Shown here one piece after another: positions 61,945-64,000 of a DNA stretch of 64,000 nt. The stretch's first letter is position 1. The number at the start of each line of letters is the position of its first letter. Source of the stretch: Pseudomonas sp. PB101 (GTDB lineage Bacteria; Pseudomonadota; Gammaproteobacteria; Pseudomonadales; Pseudomonadaceae); the NCBI RefSeq assembly GCF_009764265.1, contig NZ_RWIR01000045.1, forward strand, positions 98,596 to 162,595, given 5' to 3'. A program made the position numbers and the translations under genes. The notes beneath the pieces were generated by a model. The model did no database searches, was not told the DNA's origin, and saw nothing but the letters and a program-made list of their open reading frames with translations.

Positions 61945-63599
61945 TCCGGCGTCTAATGGCTCTTTTGAGCATCGCAGCGTTCGCACCTGGCGCCTGGGCG
62001 GCTGACGCCCTGACCGGCGCCGTGCAGAAGCAACCCCTCAACGTTTCCGCGATCCTGATGTTCATCGCATTCGTCGGCGCGACCCTGTGCATCACGTACT
62101 GGGCGTCCAAGAAAAACAAGTCGGCCTCCGACTACTACGCCGCTGGCGGCAAGATCACCGGTTTCCAGAACGGTCTGGCGATTGCCGGTGACTACATGTC
62201 CGCGGCGTCTTTCCTGGGTATTTCCGCGCTGGTGTTCACCTCCGGCTACGACGGCCTGATCTACTCGATCGGCTTCCTGGTGGGCTGGCCGATCATTCTG
62301 TTCCTGATCGCCGAGCGCCTGCGTAACCTGGGCAAATACACCTTTGCCGACGTGGCGTCCTACCGCCTCGGGCAAACCCAGATCCGCTCGCTGTCCGCCT
62401 GCGGTTCGCTGGTGGTGGTGGCGTTCTACCTGATCGCGCAAATGGTGGGTGCCGGCAAGCTGATCCAGTTGCTGTTCGGTCTCGACTACCACGTTGCGGT
62501 GATCCTGGTCGGTATCCTGATGTGCCTGTACGTGTTGTTCGGCGGCATGCTGGCGACCACCTGGGTGCAGATCATCAAGGCAGTGTTGCTGCTGTCCGGC
62601 GCTTCCTTCATGGCGCTGATGGTGATGAAGCACGTCAACTTCGACTTCAACGCACTGTTCTCCGAGGCGATCAAGGTTCACCCGAAAGGTGAGGCGATCA
62701 TGAGCCCTGGCGGCCTGGTGAAAGACCCGATCTCGGCGTTCTCCCTTGGCCTGGCACTGATGTTCGGTACCGCTGGCCTGCCGCACATCCTGATGCGCTT
62801 CTTCACCGTGAGTGACGCGAAAGAAGCGCGCAAGAGCGTGCTGTACGCAACCGGCTTCATTGGTTACTTCTACATCCTGACCTTCATCATCGGCTTCGGC
62901 GCGATCCTGTTGGTCAGCACCAACCCGGCCTTCAAGGATGCTGCTGGCGCTCTGTTGGGTGGCAACAACATGGCGGCGGTGCACCTGGCCAACGCGGTCG
63001 GTGGCAGCATTTTCCTGGGCTTCATCTCGGCGGTGGCGTTCGCGACCATTCTGGCAGTGGTTGCCGGTCTGACCCTGGCCGGTGCTTCGGCGGTGTCCCA
63101 TGACCTGTACGCCAGCGTGATCAAGAAGGGCAAGGCCAACGAGAAGGACGAGATTCGCGTCTCGAAAATCACCACTATCGCTTTGGCGGTGCTGGCAATT
63201 GGTCTGGGTATCCTGTTCGAGAGCCAGAACATTGCGTTCATGGTGGGCCTGGCGTTCTCCATCGCGGCGAGCTGCAACTTCCCGGTGCTGCTGCTTTCCA
63301 TGTACTGGAAAAAGCTGACCACCCGCGGTGCGATGATTGGTGGTTGGTTGGGCTTGATCAGCGCTGTTGGCTTGATGGTCCTTGGGCCAACCATCTGGGT
63401 GCAGATCCTGCATCACGAGAAGGCTATCTTCCCGTATGAGTATCCAGCTCTGTTCTCGATGATCATTGCGTTTGTCGGTATCTGGTTCTTCTCGATTACT
63501 GACAAATCCACGGCGGCTGACAATGAGCGTGCGCTGTTCTTCCCGCAGTTTGTTCGTTCGCAGACTGGGTTGGGGGCGAGTGGGGCTGTTTCGCACTAA
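61941..63599 (+). CDS. actP: ActP cation/acetate symporter
   Basis: A 552-residue sodium:solute symporter with a cleavable signal-like N-terminus (about 1-20), about 13 transmembrane helices and SSF family motifs: [33 protein letters not shown] near residue 55 and [24 protein letters not shown] near residue 275. It takes up acetate and other short carboxylates. It is translationally coupled to the DUF485 gene. A strong terminator follows. Confidence 0.95.
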   Translation: MIRRLMALLSIAAFAPGAWAADALTGAVQKQPLNVSAILMFIAFVGATLCITYWASKKNKSASDYYAAGGKITGFQNGLAIAGDYMSAASFLGISALVFTSGYDGLIYSIGFLVGWPIILFLIAERLRNLGKYTFADVASYRLGQTQIRSLSACGSLVVVAFYLIAQMVGAGKLIQLLFGLDYHVAVILVGILMCLYVLFGGMLATTWVQIIKAVLLLSGASFMALMVMKHVNFDFNALFSEAIKVHPKGEAIMSPGGLVKDPISAFSLGLALMFGTAGLPHILMRFFTVSDAKEARKSVLYATGFIGYFYILTFIIGFGAILLVSTNPAFKDAAGALLGGNNMAAVHLANAVGGSIFLGFISAVAFATILAVVAGLTLAGASAVSHDLYASVIKKGKANEKDEIRVSKITTIALAVLAIGLGILFESQNIAFMVGLAFSIAASCNFPVLLLSMYWKKLTTRGAMIGGWLGLISAVGLMVLGPTIWVQILHHEKAIFPYEYPALFSMIIAFVGIWFFSITDKSTAADNERALFFPQFVRSQTGLGASGAVSH

Positions 63600-63636
63600 G
63601 GCTTCATGGCTTTATATGTAGGTTGCACTGACATTG

Positions 63637-63669
63637 AATGCCCCGGTCGAGAGATCGGGGCATTTTTTA
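63637..63669 (+). terminator. Rho-independent terminator after actP
   Basis: AATGCCCCG/CGGGGCATT is a perfect 9-bp stem with a 10-base loop followed by a T-run, 38 bases after the actP stop. Confidence 0.88.
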
Positions 63670-63709
63670 TTGGTCGATAACCGCCCCGTATTTGGCTGAT
63701 GTACGTGGT

Positions 63710-63739
63710 CTTGTAGGAGCTGGCTTGCCAGCGATGGCT
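63710..63739. repeat. Single REP
   Basis: CTTGTAGGAGCTGGCTTGCC with GCGATGG. As at 29650, a single REP directly precedes the long intergenic repeat. Confidence 0.85.
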
Positions 63740-63749
63740 ATCTGACTGA

Positions 63750-64000
63750 GTACATATCCATTTCTGCGGTAACGGCGGCTTATGGTTTCGCCCTTACGGC
63801 GAGTCACTTTTTTTACAAGCGCCTAAAAAAAGTAACCAAAAAAACGCTCGCCCCGAGCGTCCGGCCCCTCGCCTAGGCTCGGCGTTCCTTCGCTCCGGCA
63901 TTCATCCGGGGGCATCGCCCTCCGGTTGGCTTCGCTGGCACCTACATGCGATGAGTTCGACTGCGTCGAACGGCGCTGCGCGCCAATCCCCGGATGAACA
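63750..64000. repeat. Long intergenic repeat, copy 2 (cut by the window edge)
   Basis: Same orientation as copy 1 at 29712, about 91 percent identical by eye across the 251 visible bases, with no net length change. The most altered parts are CTTCGACC against CTGGCACC and GCAGCGTG against GCGATGAG. No gene is supported in it. Confidence 0.85.

Overview
The window is a chromosomal segment of a Pseudomonas, most likely of the P. fluorescens group. The evidence is high G+C coding with strong third-position G/C bias, the polar flagellum/chemotaxis order flhA-flhF-fleN-fliA-cheYZAB-motCD-parC-parP-cheW, a complete ccmABCDEFGHI set, a phnCDE-F-GHIJKLMNP C-P lyase operon, a gcl-hyi-glxR-ttuD-pykF glyoxylate operon, and many REP palindromes of the GGGAGC(G/T)(G/A)GCTTGC type. 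No rRNA, tRNA, CRISPR array or prophage was seen. Product names come from recognising motifs and gene order by eye; no database search was run.

Layout. Positions 1-17178 (+) carry the end of fliP, then fliQ, fliR, flhB, a REP pair, and a long flagellar/chemotaxis operon that appears to start from a sigma54-type promoter before flhA. It runs through flhF, fleN, fliA, cheY, cheZ, cheA, cheB, motC, motD, a ParA-type ATPase (ParC), a CheW-domain protein (ParP), cheW and a DUF2802 protein. Positions 17608-20061 (+) hold one AT-rich, probably transferred gene for a secreted PIG-L deacetylase with lectin-like and FG-GAP/VCBS-like repeats. Positions 20117-22017 (-) encode a FlhB C-terminal paralogue and a FliK-type hook-length protein. 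Positions 22217-29583 (+) are the cytochrome c maturation operon plus a small lipoprotein gene. Positions 29584-30442 hold a terminator, REPs and one copy of a long intergenic repeat that recurs at the right edge of the window.

Positions 30443-40975 (+) are the phosphonate operon: ABC uptake (phnCDE), a GntR/HutC repressor (phnF) and the C-P lyase pathway (phnG-P). It has a Pho-box candidate upstream, a terminator-like hairpin between phnE and phnF, and a HutC-type operator on the phnF start. Then come an MFS exporter (-), a lipoprotein (+), a solitary sulfate-binding protein (-), a voltage-gated-type K+ channel with a zinc ribbon (-) and a urea transporter (-). Positions 46067-52636 (-) form the glyoxylate-to-pyruvate operon, divergent from a GlcG-type gene (+). 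Their shared region holds two identical TTGTATACAA palindromes. A RAYT gene flanked by REPs follows (53565-54023), then a TetR regulator (-), a DUF808 membrane protein (+), mlaA with an alpha/beta-hydrolase gene (-), a small membrane protein (+), a GH17/membrane beta-glucan protein (-), and finally a quaternary-amine binding protein (betX-like) with a DUF485-actP acetate permease pair (+).

How the parts work together. The first third builds the flagellar export gate, sets flagellar number and position (FlhF/FleN), switches on late genes (FliA) and places chemosensory arrays at the pole (ParC/ParP/CheA). The central operons mature c-type cytochromes and release phosphate from phosphonates. The glyoxylate operon converts glyoxylate through tartronate semialdehyde to 2-phosphoglycerate and supplies a pyruvate kinase. 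The right end is mainly envelope maintenance and uptake of small carbon and nitrogen sources.
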